Below are positions 55,331-63,914 of a stretch of DNA of 64,000 nt, one piece after another. Location of the stretch: assembly GCF_009695915.1 (NCBI RefSeq), contig NZ_VUMZ01000001.1:451731-515730 (forward strand), written 5' to 3'. The stretch's first letter is position 1. Each line of letters begins with the position of its first letter. The notes below the pieces were generated by a model. That model ran no database searches. It was not told the origin of the DNA and saw only the letters and a program-made list of their open reading frames with translations. A program made the translations under genes and the position numbers. The stretch is from Hornefia butyriciproducens. GTDB taxonomy: Bacteria; Bacillota; Clostridia; Peptostreptococcales; Anaerovoracaceae.

Positions 55331-56416
55331 CTACTTGATGTTCTTCGCCAGAACCTCCAGGAACTTCTTGCAGTCCTCCGGATAAATCTCGCCCATGTTC
55401 GCCACCTGGAACATGTTCTGCTCATAGAACACGCCCTTGCCGGCGTAAACGGTATAGCCGTCGGCCTCCATCGCCGCCAGGAACGACTCCAGATCCTTGC
55501 CCTCAGGCAGGAACACGGAGGTCACAGTGTTGGACATCTGCTCCTCAGGCAGCAGCATACGCAGCCCCAGATCCTTCATGCCCTTCCTCAGGATTCCGGC
55601 ACACTCCCGGTATCTGGCAATCTGCTTGTCCAGACCCTCGGTCAGGATGTTCTCCATCGCCTTGTCCAGCGCCCAGAACAGAGTCACATTCGGCGTATTC
55701 GGCGTCTGGTTACATTCCACAGCCTTCTGATAATGTCTCGCCAGATTCAGGTAGACATTCTTCCCCATCTCCGGAGTCAGTGTCTTCGCGACGTCCTCCT
55801 TGAAGCAGACGTAAGCGCTTCCCGGATAGGCTCCGACGCATTTCCCGCCGACGGAGGTTGCAAAAGTGATGTGATTTTCCGCCACATCGATATTCTGTCC
55901 CGCCGCCGCAGATACACAGTCGACGGAATACATTTTGCCGTATTTGTCCGCCAGCCTGCCGATTTCCGGAACCGGGTTGATCATGCCGGAGGATGTCTCA
56001 TGGAAGACCATGCAGATGACCTTAACATCCGGGTTTTCCGCCAGCGCCTTTTCTACCGCATCAACATCTACCGGTTTGCCCCAGTCGAAAGAGCAGTCTA
56101 CATAAGGAATCTTGTACTGATCCAGGATCTGCTTCAGCCTGTTTCCGAATTCTCCGTTGCGGATCAGCAGAGCCTTCTCCCCGTCGTTGAAAATAGAGGA
56201 CAGCACAGTCTCATTCGCGGCGGTTCCGGAGCCGGATACGACCACTGCCTTATAGGTGTCGTCTGCGTTAAAAATCTTCAGGATCTTCTGCTGCAGACCG
56301 GCGTACATCGCCTCGAACTCTTTGCTGCGATGACAGATGTCATAATGCATCAGGGATGCTCTCACATTATCTCTGGTCATAACAGGGCCAGGACTGAACA
56401 GCATTTGCTTACTCAT
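55331..56416 (-). CDS. Class V aminotransferase, PhnW / alanine-glyoxylate type
   Basis: 361 residues. It opens LFSPGPVMTRDNVRASL like PhnW and serine/alanine-glyoxylate aminotransferases. The PLP pocket shows SGSGTAANETVLSS, FHETSSGMINPV, VDCVSAAAGQ and the Schiff-base lysine in TSVGGKCVGAYPG. Possible reactions are 2-aminoethylphosphonate:pyruvate, serine:pyruvate or alanine:glyoxylate transamination; no phosphonatase gene lies nearby to decide. With glycerate kinase in the region, a serine-to-glycerate route is conceivable. A GGAGGG precedes the ATG. Confidence 0.85.
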   Translation of the reverse strand: MSKQMLFSPGPVMTRDNVRASLMHYDICHRSKEFEAMYAGLQQKILKIFNADDTYKAVVVSGSGTAANETVLSSIFNDGEKALLIRNGEFGNRLKQILDQYKIPYVDCSFDWGKPVDVDAVEKALAENPDVKVICMVFHETSSGMINPVPEIGRLADKYGKMYSVDCVSAAAGQNIDVAENHITFATSVGGKCVGAYPGSAYVCFKEDVAKTLTPEMGKNVYLNLARHYQKAVECNQTPNTPNVTLFWALDKAMENILTEGLDKQIARYRECAGILRKGMKDLGLRMLLPEEQMSNTVTSVFLPEGKDLESFLAAMEADGYTVYAGKGVFYEQNMFQVANMGEIYPEDCKKFLEVLAKNIK

Positions 56417-56470
56417 TTTTTACCCTCCATAAAGCTGTAAACTTTTGTCGTCGTTGTAATATTTAATGCG

Positions 56471-56502
56471 TGCTCGTTAAGTCCGATGGAGCTTAATGAG
56501 CA
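56471..56502 (-). terminator. Hairpin after glpK
   Basis: TGCTCGTTAAG / CTTAATGAGCA, 11-base stem with one G.T pair and a ten-base loop. No strong T-run follows on the minus strand, so it may be a processing stem or a weak terminator. Confidence 0.45.
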
Positions 56503-56529
56503 GACACTATTTATCAACAGGGCCGTGCC

Positions 56530-58026
56530 TTAATCCTCAGCCCAGTTTTTCGATCTCTCCACGGCCTTGTGCCATTTGTACAAAAGAGTTTCCCTCTCGT
56601 CCACACTCATCTTCGGCTCGTAGCTGCGCTCCAGTTTCCACTTAGCCTGAATCTCATCCAGGTCATGGAAATCGCCAATAGCCAGCGCCGCCAGATACGC
56701 TGCACCCAGAGGAGTTGTATCATGCACCGCCGCAATATCGACCGGAATTCCCAAAATATCAGCCTGGAACTGCATCAGAAACCCGTTCGCAACCGCTCCG
56801 CCGTCTACTCTCATCGCGGTAATCGGAATGTTGGCGTCCAGCTTCATCACGTCCAGATTGTCCTTAACCTGATAGGCTGTGGCTTCCAGACACGCCCGGA
56901 CGATCTGTTCTCTCGTGGTGCCTCCGGTGATGCCGATGATAGTTCCTCTCGCGTAGGAATCCCAGTGAGGCGCCGCCAATCCTGAGAATGCGGGAACAAA
57001 ATATACATCGCCGTTGTTTCCGGCTGCAACCGCCATCGCCTCCGTCTGATCAGCGTTGTCGATGATTTTCAGCCCGTCTCTCAGCCACTGGGTTGCCGCT
57101 CCGGTTACGTACACGCCTCCGTCCAGCGCGAAGGTCATCTTCCCGTTCAGTCCCCAGGCGACCGTTGTCAGGATTCCGTTCCTGGAATAAATCGGCTTGT
57201 CTCCCGTATTCATCAGCATGAAGCAGCCCGTACCATAGGTACATTTAATGGCTCCCGGCTTATAGCAGGCCTGTCCGAAAAGCGCAGCCTGCTGGTCTAC
57301 GGCGGAGCCGGAAATGGGGATCTCCGTTCCGAAGAAATCCAGAGGATCAGTCTTCCCGTAGATATGAGAACTGTCGCAGATCTCAGCCAGCATGCTTTTG
57401 TCGATGTCAAGCGCGTCCAGAATGTCCTGATCCCACTGACCGGTATGAATATTCATCAGCATTGTCCTGCTTGCCGTCGTCACATCCGTCACAAAGACCT
57501 GCCCGTGGGTAAGTTTCCAGATCAGCCAGGTGTCCAGCGTACCTGCGAGGATCTTCTTTTCTTTTATCTTTTCCCGGACGCCCGGCACATTGTCGATGAT
57601 CCAGCGAATCTTTGTGGCCGAGAAATACGCGTCTATCATCAGTCCGGTCTTCTCCCGGACCATATTCCCGTATTTCTCCGTGATGGAATCCGCATATTTG
57701 GCCGTGCGTCTGTCCTGCCACACGATCGCGTTATAGACCGGGATGCCGGTCGTCTTATCCCACAGCACAACCGTTTCGCCCTGATTGTCAATACCGATGC
57801 AGCGCAGCTGTGTCGCATTAATGCCGGCCTTTCTGCAAGCCTCCGAAACCGCGTACAGCACACTGTCCCAGATCTCCATCGCATCGTGCTCCACCCAGCC
57901 CGGGTGCGGATAACGCTGCGTGAGTTCTTTGTAGCCTCTGCCGGCCACATTCCAGTCCTGATCCATGACAAGAGCCGTGGTTCCCGTCGTTCCGCTGTCA
58001 AGACCGAGATAATATTTTCCAGCCAT
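56530..58026 (-). CDS. glpK: Glycerol kinase
   Basis: 498 residues, FGGY family. LGLDSGTTGTTALVMD is the phosphate-1 loop, ECIG-type IGIDNQGETVVLWD and WQDRRTAKYAD bind glycerol, CTYGTGCFMLMNTGD is phosphate-2, and DGGAVANGFLMQFQADIL the adenosine motif. Makes glycerol 3-phosphate. It follows the AraC regulator by 18 bases, so the pair forms an operon; no glpF or glpD is nearby. Confidence 0.95.
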   Translation of the reverse strand: MAGKYYLGLDSGTTGTTALVMDQDWNVAGRGYKELTQRYPHPGWVEHDAMEIWDSVLYAVSEACRKAGINATQLRCIGIDNQGETVVLWDKTTGIPVYNAIVWQDRRTAKYADSITEKYGNMVREKTGLMIDAYFSATKIRWIIDNVPGVREKIKEKKILAGTLDTWLIWKLTHGQVFVTDVTTASRTMLMNIHTGQWDQDILDALDIDKSMLAEICDSSHIYGKTDPLDFFGTEIPISGSAVDQQAALFGQACYKPGAIKCTYGTGCFMLMNTGDKPIYSRNGILTTVAWGLNGKMTFALDGGVYVTGAATQWLRDGLKIIDNADQTEAMAVAAGNNGDVYFVPAFSGLAAPHWDSYARGTIIGITGGTTREQIVRACLEATAYQVKDNLDVMKLDANIPITAMRVDGGAVANGFLMQFQADILGIPVDIAAVHDTTPLGAAYLAALAIGDFHDLDEIQAKWKLERSYEPKMSVDERETLLYKWHKAVERSKNWAED

Positions 58027-58044
58027 TTTCCTGGCTCCTTCCTG

Positions 58045-58917
58045 TTAAATCAACGATTCAACCTTGTTGTAATCTATAATTGAGAACCCTGATCTCCTCA
58101 AAGCTCCCGATGAACAGTTTAGATAGCGGTTATACGCCCGGTTCATGTGCGCATGATCGAAGTACCCGTTGTCCATGGCGATCTCCAGCAGAGAGGATTT
58201 GTTCTCCGGGTCGAAAATCATACGCAGCGACCTCTGCAGCCGGATGATCTCCGCATAGGTCTTGGGCGGAATGCCGATATACCTCTCAAAAATCTTTCCC
58301 AGGTACCTCTGCGAGAAGCCGCTTTTCTTCGCCAGTTCTGCCACCTGGATGTTGCCGTTATTCTTCAGAATCGCCTCTGTGCAGAAGCGGATCAGATAAT
58401 CTGTGTCGCGCTCATTCGTTTCCATGCGAAGAACCCTGGACATCAGAAGAGCCTTCCATTCGATAGAGATTTCTCTCTTCGCGATCTCAGTCAGCCTCTG
58501 CCCGTTACGGATCACCTCCTGAATGTCAACAGCCTTGTTCGTCAGTTCACAGCCATCGCATTTCACAAAGGATTCACAGTGACCCGGCATAAACCGGAAA
58601 ATCAGAATCTGATCCCCCGGGTAAACAATAAATTTCCGAATGCTGTCCGTCACGCCGCACAGCTTCGCATAATTCAGTTTGTCTCTCGTATAAAAGAACA
58701 TGCTGATACAGCCGTCCGGAACAACCGGATAGACAACCATCTCATTTGATGTGCTCTCCAGCGTAGAAATACTGCAGAGTGCGGTGTACAAAGGATGCCC
58801 TTTATCAATCATTTCCTCGGTTCTTTTGCATCCCCGGACCTCCGGAACAAAAGGCGTATAGGCCGAACGCTCCCGATCCGATGCCAAGGCCTGTCTGTCG
58901 CTGATAAAGTATGCCAT
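58045..58917 (-). CDS. AraC-family transcriptional regulator
   Basis: 290 residues. The N-terminal domain (about 1-150) is a cupin-like sensor of the DUF6597 kind (GCISMFFYTRDKLN, RFMPGHCESFV). The C-terminal double HTH (about 185-285) reads VAELAKKSGFSQRYLGKIFERYIGIPPKTYAEIIRLQ, then EIAMDNGYFDHAHMNRAYNRYL, the AraC signature. It probably controls itself and glpK. First gene of the pair. Confidence 0.92.
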   Translation of the reverse strand: MAYFISDRQALASDRERSAYTPFVPEVRGCKRTEEMIDKGHPLYTALCSISTLESTSNEMVVYPVVPDGCISMFFYTRDKLNYAKLCGVTDSIRKFIVYPGDQILIFRFMPGHCESFVKCDGCELTNKAVDIQEVIRNGQRLTEIAKREISIEWKALLMSRVLRMETNERDTDYLIRFCTEAILKNNGNIQVAELAKKSGFSQRYLGKIFERYIGIPPKTYAEIIRLQRSLRMIFDPENKSSLLEIAMDNGYFDHAHMNRAYNRYLNCSSGALRRSGFSIIDYNKVESLI

Positions 58918-59231
58918 ATCGCCTCCCGTCGCCTCCTGTCCTCACATCATCCTGCATCTTATATCCGCAGCACCGATGGTCGATATGATAGCTATATTAT
59001 TAGTAAAAATCGGAACTGTCTTTTTATAATTTAATCATATCACTTTCATTTTTTTCTGTCAATTTCCGCTTTGTACTATGTCTTTATTCGGAAAGAAGTA
59101 TAAAATTTGTATGTAATATTTCTGGAAACTTCAGATAAAATTCAGAATCCCCACATACTGCGGGGATTTCGCATACAGATTACTGCAGAACCATGCGTAA
59201 ACCAGAGGTGCAGAGAAAGGAGAGCGCAAAG
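58918..59231. other. Divergent region between the AraC gene and the APC transport operon
   Basis: About 310 AT-rich bases. The left part holds the AraC promoter. Near 59145-59168 AATCCCC / GGGGATT forms a small hairpin ahead of the plus-strand membrane gene. TATAAA and TAATAT boxes near 59100-59120 may be its -10, with weak -35s. Confidence 0.35.
58994..59022 (-). promoter_or_regulatory. Promoter of the araC-type gene and glpK
   Basis: Minus strand: -35 AAGACA (59017-59022), 17-base spacer, -10 TAATAT (58994-58999). Confidence 0.5.
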
Positions 59232-59606
59232 ATGCAGGCTTTATTGAATATGAGCACAAATCAGATGGTCATCATTCTGCCGTCGGCACTTGTCGCAATG
59301 TATCTGATCATCAGTCTGCAAAAATATCTCAGCGGACTCAGGAGCCGCTATCCGGGACTTCTCATTCCGGTTGTATGCTTTGTCGCCGCCACGATCCTCG
59401 CGATCCGTCCTCTGTTTGTATCGGCTCCCGGTCAGTATGAAGGTCTCGGCCTGTTCTGTCTGCGGATGTGGCTCACCTTCAACATTCCCACTATTGTTTT
59501 CATGTTTCCCTACTTCAGCCAGCGCAGACGGCTCAAGGCCTCCCGGCTGCAGCAGGAGCAGATGCGGAACTCCCCGGAGGAAGCGTCTTCCGGAGCCGCA
59601 CATTGA
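59232..59606 (+). CDS. Small membrane protein preceding an APC transporter
   Basis: 124 residues from ATG 59232, supported by AAAGGAG; an in-frame ATG at 59193 has none. Three membrane helices (about 10-28, 40-58, 70-90) and a basic, then polar tail (FSQRRRLKASRLQQEQ). I recognise no family. It is followed after 76 bases by the APC transporter on the same strand and may be an accessory subunit. Confidence 0.7.
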   Translation: MQALLNMSTNQMVIILPSALVAMYLIISLQKYLSGLRSRYPGLLIPVVCFVAATILAIRPLFVSAPGQYEGLGLFCLRMWLTFNIPTIVFMFPYFSQRRRLKASRLQQEQMRNSPEEASSGAAH

Positions 59607-59682
59607 TTCGTATATATATAACTGAACTATATATATAATATGTTTTCCATTAGTTGTTATTTTTGTAAGGAGGTATTATCTT

Positions 59683-61245
59683 ATGGATGACAAAGCTCAA
59701 TCCCAATCCTTGAGCAGGACTCTGGGACTTGCGGAATGCGTCACCATAACAGCCGGCGCTGTCATCGGCGTTGGACTGTTCACCGTAGGTTCGCAGATCG
59801 TCGGACTTATGGGTGGCACCGTTATTCTCGCATCACTGATTTCGTTCGTTCTCATTCTCTGGCCGTGCGCAATGTACGGTGAAATGGGAGCGGCGCTGCC
59901 GCTGGCAGGAGGAACGTATTCCTTTGCCAAGCGTGCAATCAACTATCCTGTTGCTGTATTTGAAAGCTGGAACTACACACTGGCGCAGATCGGCATCGGC
60001 GCGTCTGAATCCATGGCGTTCTCCAACTACTTCGTAAGACTGCTGAACGCATGCGGAATGCACATTCCGACGGATGACAACGATTATTCCCTGATCGACC
60101 TGTTCCAGGGGAATGTGGATATGAACCTCTTCCTGTGGAAGATTATGCCCGCTATCGGACTGTTCATTCTGTTTACTGTAATTTCCTACAGAGGAATCGA
60201 AATGAACGGTAAGACACAGAACTTCTTCATGTTCTTCTTCTGGGCCTGCTCTCTGGTATGGTTTGCCACTGTGCTGGCCAGAGCAGATTTCTCCAGCGTT
60301 ACCACGCTGGTCGCAGGCGTAGGAATCCCCCACGAAGTAAACGCATTCGCACAGGCTGTACTGCTGGTGCTCTGGTGCTTCTTCGGATTTGAAACCATCG
60401 TCGGAATGGGCTCCGAGGTCAAATTCCCGCAGATTACTCTGCCGAGAGCACTGCTGATCTCACCGTTCTGCGTTCTGGCCGTTAACCTGCTGTTCCAGTG
60501 GTTCCTCTGTGCACTGACACCGTCCGAGCACATTCCGGACCTGTACACCGCTGCGGCGCCGTATGCGTCTGCGATGCAGTATGCAGGAATCGTCGGTCTG
60601 CCTCTGATCATCCTGTGCCTGGGCATCACTCTCGGCGGCGACTTCTCTACCATGAACCCCTGTATCGCCGGACCGGCGCGTTACATTTATATCATGGCAG
60701 AAGACGGCAACTTCCCGAAATACTTCGGCAAGGTTCATCCGAAATACAAGAGCCCGCACCGCGCGGTCGTTCTCTGCGGCGTTCTGGGAATCTTCTTCAT
60801 TCTTTCCGGATCCATCAAGATCGTTGCCATGATGTGCTCCTACAACCAGATTCAGTGCTACATCATCGGTTACCTTTCGTTCCTGATGCTGCGTAAGAAG
60901 GAGCCCGATCTTCCGAGACCGTGGAAATGCCCTGCCGGTACCTTCGGCGCTTGGTTCAGCATTATCACATTCGCGATTCTGCTGGTTCTGGCTTACGACC
61001 CTGTCGCCATCTGGTACAACATCATCTGGGACGTTCTGGCGATTGCATACTACCTGATCTACGTACGCAAGCGTCCGATCCCGCAGGAGGCTCTGGACGT
61101 GGAAGCTCTGGCTCTCGCCACAGCAGAACCATCTCCCGAAGAGAGAACCAAGCTGGACAAACAGTACAAGCTCTGGAGAATTATTTCCTACTGCTTCGCA
61201 GCTTTCTCCGTACTGCTGTTCGTCATCACATGGCTTGTCCACTAG
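59683..61245 (+). CDS. APC-superfamily amino acid permease
   Basis: 520 residues, about 12 membrane helices. The first helix carries TAGAVIGVGLFTVGSQ, the glycine-rich unwound substrate site of APC transporters, and GEMGAALPLAGGTYSFAKRA is the matching second-helix signature. GSEVKFPQITLPRALL is also conserved. Imports an amino acid or exchanges substrate and product; which one is not readable. GTAAGGAGG precedes the ATG. Flanked by two small membrane proteins. Confidence 0.92.
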   Translation: MDDKAQSQSLSRTLGLAECVTITAGAVIGVGLFTVGSQIVGLMGGTVILASLISFVLILWPCAMYGEMGAALPLAGGTYSFAKRAINYPVAVFESWNYTLAQIGIGASESMAFSNYFVRLLNACGMHIPTDDNDYSLIDLFQGNVDMNLFLWKIMPAIGLFILFTVISYRGIEMNGKTQNFFMFFFWACSLVWFATVLARADFSSVTTLVAGVGIPHEVNAFAQAVLLVLWCFFGFETIVGMGSEVKFPQITLPRALLISPFCVLAVNLLFQWFLCALTPSEHIPDLYTAAAPYASAMQYAGIVGLPLIILCLGITLGGDFSTMNPCIAGPARYIYIMAEDGNFPKYFGKVHPKYKSPHRAVVLCGVLGIFFILSGSIKIVAMMCSYNQIQCYIIGYLSFLMLRKKEPDLPRPWKCPAGTFGAWFSIITFAILLVLAYDPVAIWYNIIWDVLAIAYYLIYVRKRPIPQEALDVEALALATAEPSPEERTKLDKQYKLWRIISYCFAAFSVLLFVITWLVH

Positions 61246-61287
61246 TGAAACAATGAAGCCGTAACGGCTGTTAGTGAGGGTAATATA

Positions 61288-61428
61288 ATGTGGAAATTTA
61301 TCAGAATTATAATCTTCGCGTTCCTGATTATCGTAGCAACGCTGGGTCTGGCGGCCTACATCATGCAGGAGGCCTTTCAGGCACCGATCACCTTTAAGGA
61401 ATTCTTTCAGATGATTTCACACTCGTGA
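61288..61428 (+). CDS. 46-residue single-helix membrane protein
   Basis: ATG 61288 preceded by GAGGG with eight-base spacing; stop TGA 61426-61428. One membrane helix (IRIIIFAFLIIVATLGLAAY) followed by a short amphipathic end (QAPITFKEFFQMISHS). It lies 42 bases after the APC transporter and ahead of a terminator, so it is probably co-transcribed and could be a small transporter partner. Too short for most gene callers; no known family. Confidence 0.65.
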   Translation: MWKFIRIIIFAFLIIVATLGLAAYIMQEAFQAPITFKEFFQMISHS

Positions 61429-61486
61429 CGGAAGTTCTGATGTAAATAGCTCTGATATAATAGCTGCAATATGACAAAGCACTCGG

Positions 61487-61534
61487 AAACCGCGCTTGTG
61501 GATCTCGCAACAGAGATTCACAGTGCGGTTTTTA
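61487..61534 (+). terminator. Terminator of the APC transporter operon
   Basis: AAACCGC / GCGGTTT base stem extended inward by partly paired CTTGTG and ATCTC / GAGAT segments, followed by TTTTTAT. Confidence 0.75.
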
Positions 61535-61551
61535 TACTTCTTCATATTTCT

Positions 61552-61577
61552 GACCCGTTTACGGGTCGTTTTATTTT
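61552..61577 (+). terminator. Second hairpin GACCCG-TTTA-CGGGTC with T-rich tail
   Basis: A perfect six-base inverted repeat with a four-base loop (61552-61567) followed by GTTTTATTTT. It could be a back-up terminator or a binding site for the sigma-54 activator of the next gene. A further half GGGTC lies at about 61592. Confidence 0.45.
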
Positions 61578-61676
61578 GATAAATTCCATTTATGGGTCGC
61601 TTCCAATTCAATATCTGTTTTTTTCGATTCATTCCAGGGATCCGTTCTCTGTCTGTCCGCATATTCTCACAACCTG

Positions 61677-61689
61677 AGACGAATCGTCT
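61677..61689. promoter_or_regulatory. Palindrome AGACGAATCGTCT upstream of the sigma-54 promoter
   Basis: Perfect 13-base inverted repeat (AGACGA-A-TCGTCT), 35 bases upstream of the -24 element. A candidate activator site, closer than the usual 80-150 bases. Confidence 0.4.
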
Positions 61690-61723
61690 TGGAATCGACT
61701 CGTTTTATCCGATCCTGCCGTCA

Positions 61724-61738
61724 TGGCACAAGTCTTGC
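61724..61738 (+). promoter_or_regulatory. Sigma-54 (-24/-12) promoter of the NhaC gene
   Basis: TGGCAC-AAGTC-TTGC: GG and GC of the -24 and -12 elements are exactly ten bases apart, matching the sigma-54 consensus. The start site would be near 61750, giving a leader of about 45 bases to ATG 61794. A sigma-54 activator is encoded in this window at 33083-35170. Confidence 0.8.
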
Positions 61739-61793
61739 GTTAAAAATATAACGAGTTGTTATTTGTTATCACTAATCAACGAGGAGAGGGAGA

Positions 61794-63311
61794 ATGAAAA
61801 TCCTGAAAGCAATTATCAAATTCCTGCCGATCATCGTCCTTGCGGGGCTCATGATCGCCGGGCAGGACGCGCTGATCGCTGCGCCGCTGGCAACCATCGC
61901 CGCAATTATCATCGCGCGTTTCACCGAGCACCTGACATTCAAGGAATGCCAGTCTGCCGCCATCAAAAGCGTTACCAACATTATTGTAGCGTTATTTATT
62001 CTGATGTTCGCTTACGCAATGGCGAACTCATTCATGTCCACCGGCGTCGGCGCCTCTGTTATTAATCTGGCGCTGAAGGCGGGTATCACTGCCCGTTACA
62101 TCGCCGTTGTCGGACTGCTGTCCACCGCAGTTCTGTCTGTTGCGACCGGAACCTCCTGGGGAACATTCGCAGCCTGTGCGCCGATTTTCCTGTGGCTCTG
62201 CCACATCGTAGACCCGTCCTGCACAACGGACGGCTGTCTGTTGCTGGTTACCTGCGCGACTGCGGGCGGCGCATGCTTCGGCGACAACATCGGTCTGATT
62301 TCCGATACGACGATCGTATCCTCCGGTATTCAGGGCGTTGAAGTCATCGACCGTATCCGGTATCAGGGAGTATGGTCCATCATGTGCCTGATCGCAGCGG
62401 CAATCTGCTTTATCATCGCGGGAATCGTCATGGGCCTGCCCACGACGCACGCAGACACCTCCGCCGTCATGTCCACAATTCCGGACAGCGCCATGGAGTA
62501 CCTGAAGACAAAGCGTCCTCAGGCTGTGGACCTGCTTTCACAGGTCGGCACTGACAACGCGGTCGCAATGTACATGATCATCCCGCTGATTCTGGTTATC
62601 GTCCTGGCAGTCATCGGTCTGAACACCTTCATCTGCATCGGCTCCGGAATCCTGTCCGCTTACATCCTGGGGCTTCCGGCCGGAACCACGTCCTTCGCCA
62701 AAGGCGGTCTGCAGAAGTACCTGGATATGTGCATGAGCGGATTCTCTGACGCCGGTTCCTGGGTTGTCGTCATGATGATGTGGGTTGCCGCGTTCGGCGG
62801 AATCATGGCTGCTATGAACGCATTCGACCCGATTGCCAAGGGCATCGTTGCGATTTCCAGGAACGTACGCCAGCTGATGACCTGCAACGGACTGCTGTGC
62901 ATCATCGGTAACGCGATCCTGTCCGACGAAATGGCGCAGATCGTAACGGTCGGACCGATTATCAAAGATATCGCGGAAGAGAATATCGAAGCGAGCGAAG
63001 AAGATATGTACCGTATCAAGCTCAGAAACGCAACCTTCGGCGATGCCATGGGCGTATTCGGTTCTCAGCTGATTCCGTGGCACGTCTACCTCGCATTCTA
63101 CGTAGGAATTGCGGCCAACGTTTACCCGCTGTACAAATTTGCGAACACCGATTTCATCCGGTATAACTTCATGGCGATCATCGCGGTAGCCTCACTGCTG
63201 ATCCTGACCTTCACCGGTCTGGACCGCTTCATCCCGCTGTTCCACCTGCCGAAGGAACCGGACGTACAGCTGAAAAAGAACGTAAAGAAAGAAGACGCTA
63301 TCACTGCATAA
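61794..63311 (+). CDS. nhaC: NhaC-family Na+/H+ antiporter-like transporter
   Basis: 505 residues, about 12 membrane helices. NhaC marks: VATGTSWGTFAACAPI, TAGGACFGDNIGLISDTTIVSS, and the second repeat with NAILSDEMAQIVTVG and FGDAMGVFGSQLIPWH. Family members exchange Na+ for H+, or for metabolites (malate/lactate, tyrosine/tyramine); some lie in lysine fermentation clusters and are thought to carry lysine. GAGGAGAGGGAGA precedes the ATG. Controlled by a sigma-54 promoter and closed by a strong terminator, so it is a single-gene unit. Confidence 0.9.
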   Translation: MKILKAIIKFLPIIVLAGLMIAGQDALIAAPLATIAAIIIARFTEHLTFKECQSAAIKSVTNIIVALFILMFAYAMANSFMSTGVGASVINLALKAGITARYIAVVGLLSTAVLSVATGTSWGTFAACAPIFLWLCHIVDPSCTTDGCLLLVTCATAGGACFGDNIGLISDTTIVSSGIQGVEVIDRIRYQGVWSIMCLIAAAICFIIAGIVMGLPTTHADTSAVMSTIPDSAMEYLKTKRPQAVDLLSQVGTDNAVAMYMIIPLILVIVLAVIGLNTFICIGSGILSAYILGLPAGTTSFAKGGLQKYLDMCMSGFSDAGSWVVVMMMWVAAFGGIMAAMNAFDPIAKGIVAISRNVRQLMTCNGLLCIIGNAILSDEMAQIVTVGPIIKDIAEENIEASEEDMYRIKLRNATFGDAMGVFGSQLIPWHVYLAFYVGIAANVYPLYKFANTDFIRYNFMAIIAVASLLILTFTGLDRFIPLFHLPKEPDVQLKKNVKKEDAITA

Positions 63312-63341
63312 CAACTCATATCGTTTATCCTTAAACACGCG

Positions 63342-63385
63342 CCGCACCCCGTATTGTACGACAACGATACGGGGTGCGGTCTTTT
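63342..63385 (+). terminator. Rho-independent terminator of nhaC
   Basis: Thirteen-base perfect stem CCGCACCCCGTAT / ATACGGGGTGCGG with a 12-base loop, followed by TCTTTT. Confidence 0.92.
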
Positions 63386-63457
63386 CAGGCGTTTCGTCCG
63401 GGACCCTGCGGCAGCGGGATTCAAAATCGGCCGAATCCCTGGGCACAGGCATCAGTC

Positions 63458-63475
63458 AACGATCTCATGATCGTT
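63458..63475. repeat. Perfect inverted repeat AACGATC-TCAT-GATCGTT
   Basis: Seven-base arms, four-base centre, in the otherwise featureless 63386-63573 gap between nhaC and the tRNA promoter. No T-run follows; it could be an operator. Confidence 0.45.
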
Positions 63476-63573
63476 CCAAGAATCAGCCAGAACTCTGTAT
63501 GGCAAACCAAAAAGGCAGGCTCTTAAATCATCGTAAATTTATGAAAAACATCCTGAACTTATGGAAAAACCCT

Positions 63574-63602
63574 TTGACAAATGCCATTAAACACGCTATA
63601 AT
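63574..63602 (+). promoter_or_regulatory. Consensus promoter of tRNA-Arg
   Basis: TTGACA (63574-63579), exactly 17 bases, TATAAT (63597-63602): a perfect housekeeping promoter, as expected for a tRNA gene. Confidence 0.9.
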
Positions 63603-63625
63603 TAAAAGGTACGTGAGATGCGTAA

Positions 63626-63702
63626 GCGCCACTAGCTCAATTGGATAGAGTACCTGACTACGAATCAGTAGGTTGGGAGTTCGAGTCTCCCGTGGCGCAC
63701 CA
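63626..63702 (+). tRNA. tRNA-Arg (anticodon ACG)
   Basis: 77 bases including an encoded CCA. Acceptor stem GCGCCAC / GTGGCGC, D-loop AGCTCAATTGGATAGAG, anticodon loop CTACGAA (ACG, read as ICG after deamination), T-arm GGGAGTTCGAGTCTCCC. It decodes CGU, CGC and CGA. Confidence 0.96.
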
Positions 63703-63738
63703 GAAACAACCCCTTGCAATATGCTGAGGGGTTGTTTC
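63703..63738 (+). terminator. Terminator of tRNA-Arg
   Basis: GAAACAACCCCT / AGGGGTTGTTTC, 12-base perfect stem with a 12-base loop; the T-rich arm is followed by ATTTC. Confidence 0.85.
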
Positions 63739-63914
63739 ATTTCCTCGGCATTTTACGGTTTACCAGTTTACAGGGCGGGAATTCTGGCTCTGTTAAATAT
63801 GTTGGGGTGGAGGATACTCTAAGTATTTCAGAGCCTCTTTATTTTTTGAAAAAATGACTGTTTTCACTGGCTCCTACCGAGCATCCCGCAAGATTTGTTT
63901 CCTGTAGAATTCAT
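63739..63914. other. AT-rich DNA after the tRNA gene, possible mobile-element edge
   Basis: No gene is supported. GGCTCTG (about 63786) and CAGAGCC (about 63829) form inverted arms, and GGCTCTGTTAAA looks like the tip of some insertion sequences. A T-rich TTTATTTTTTG follows the right arm. Confidence 0.3.
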
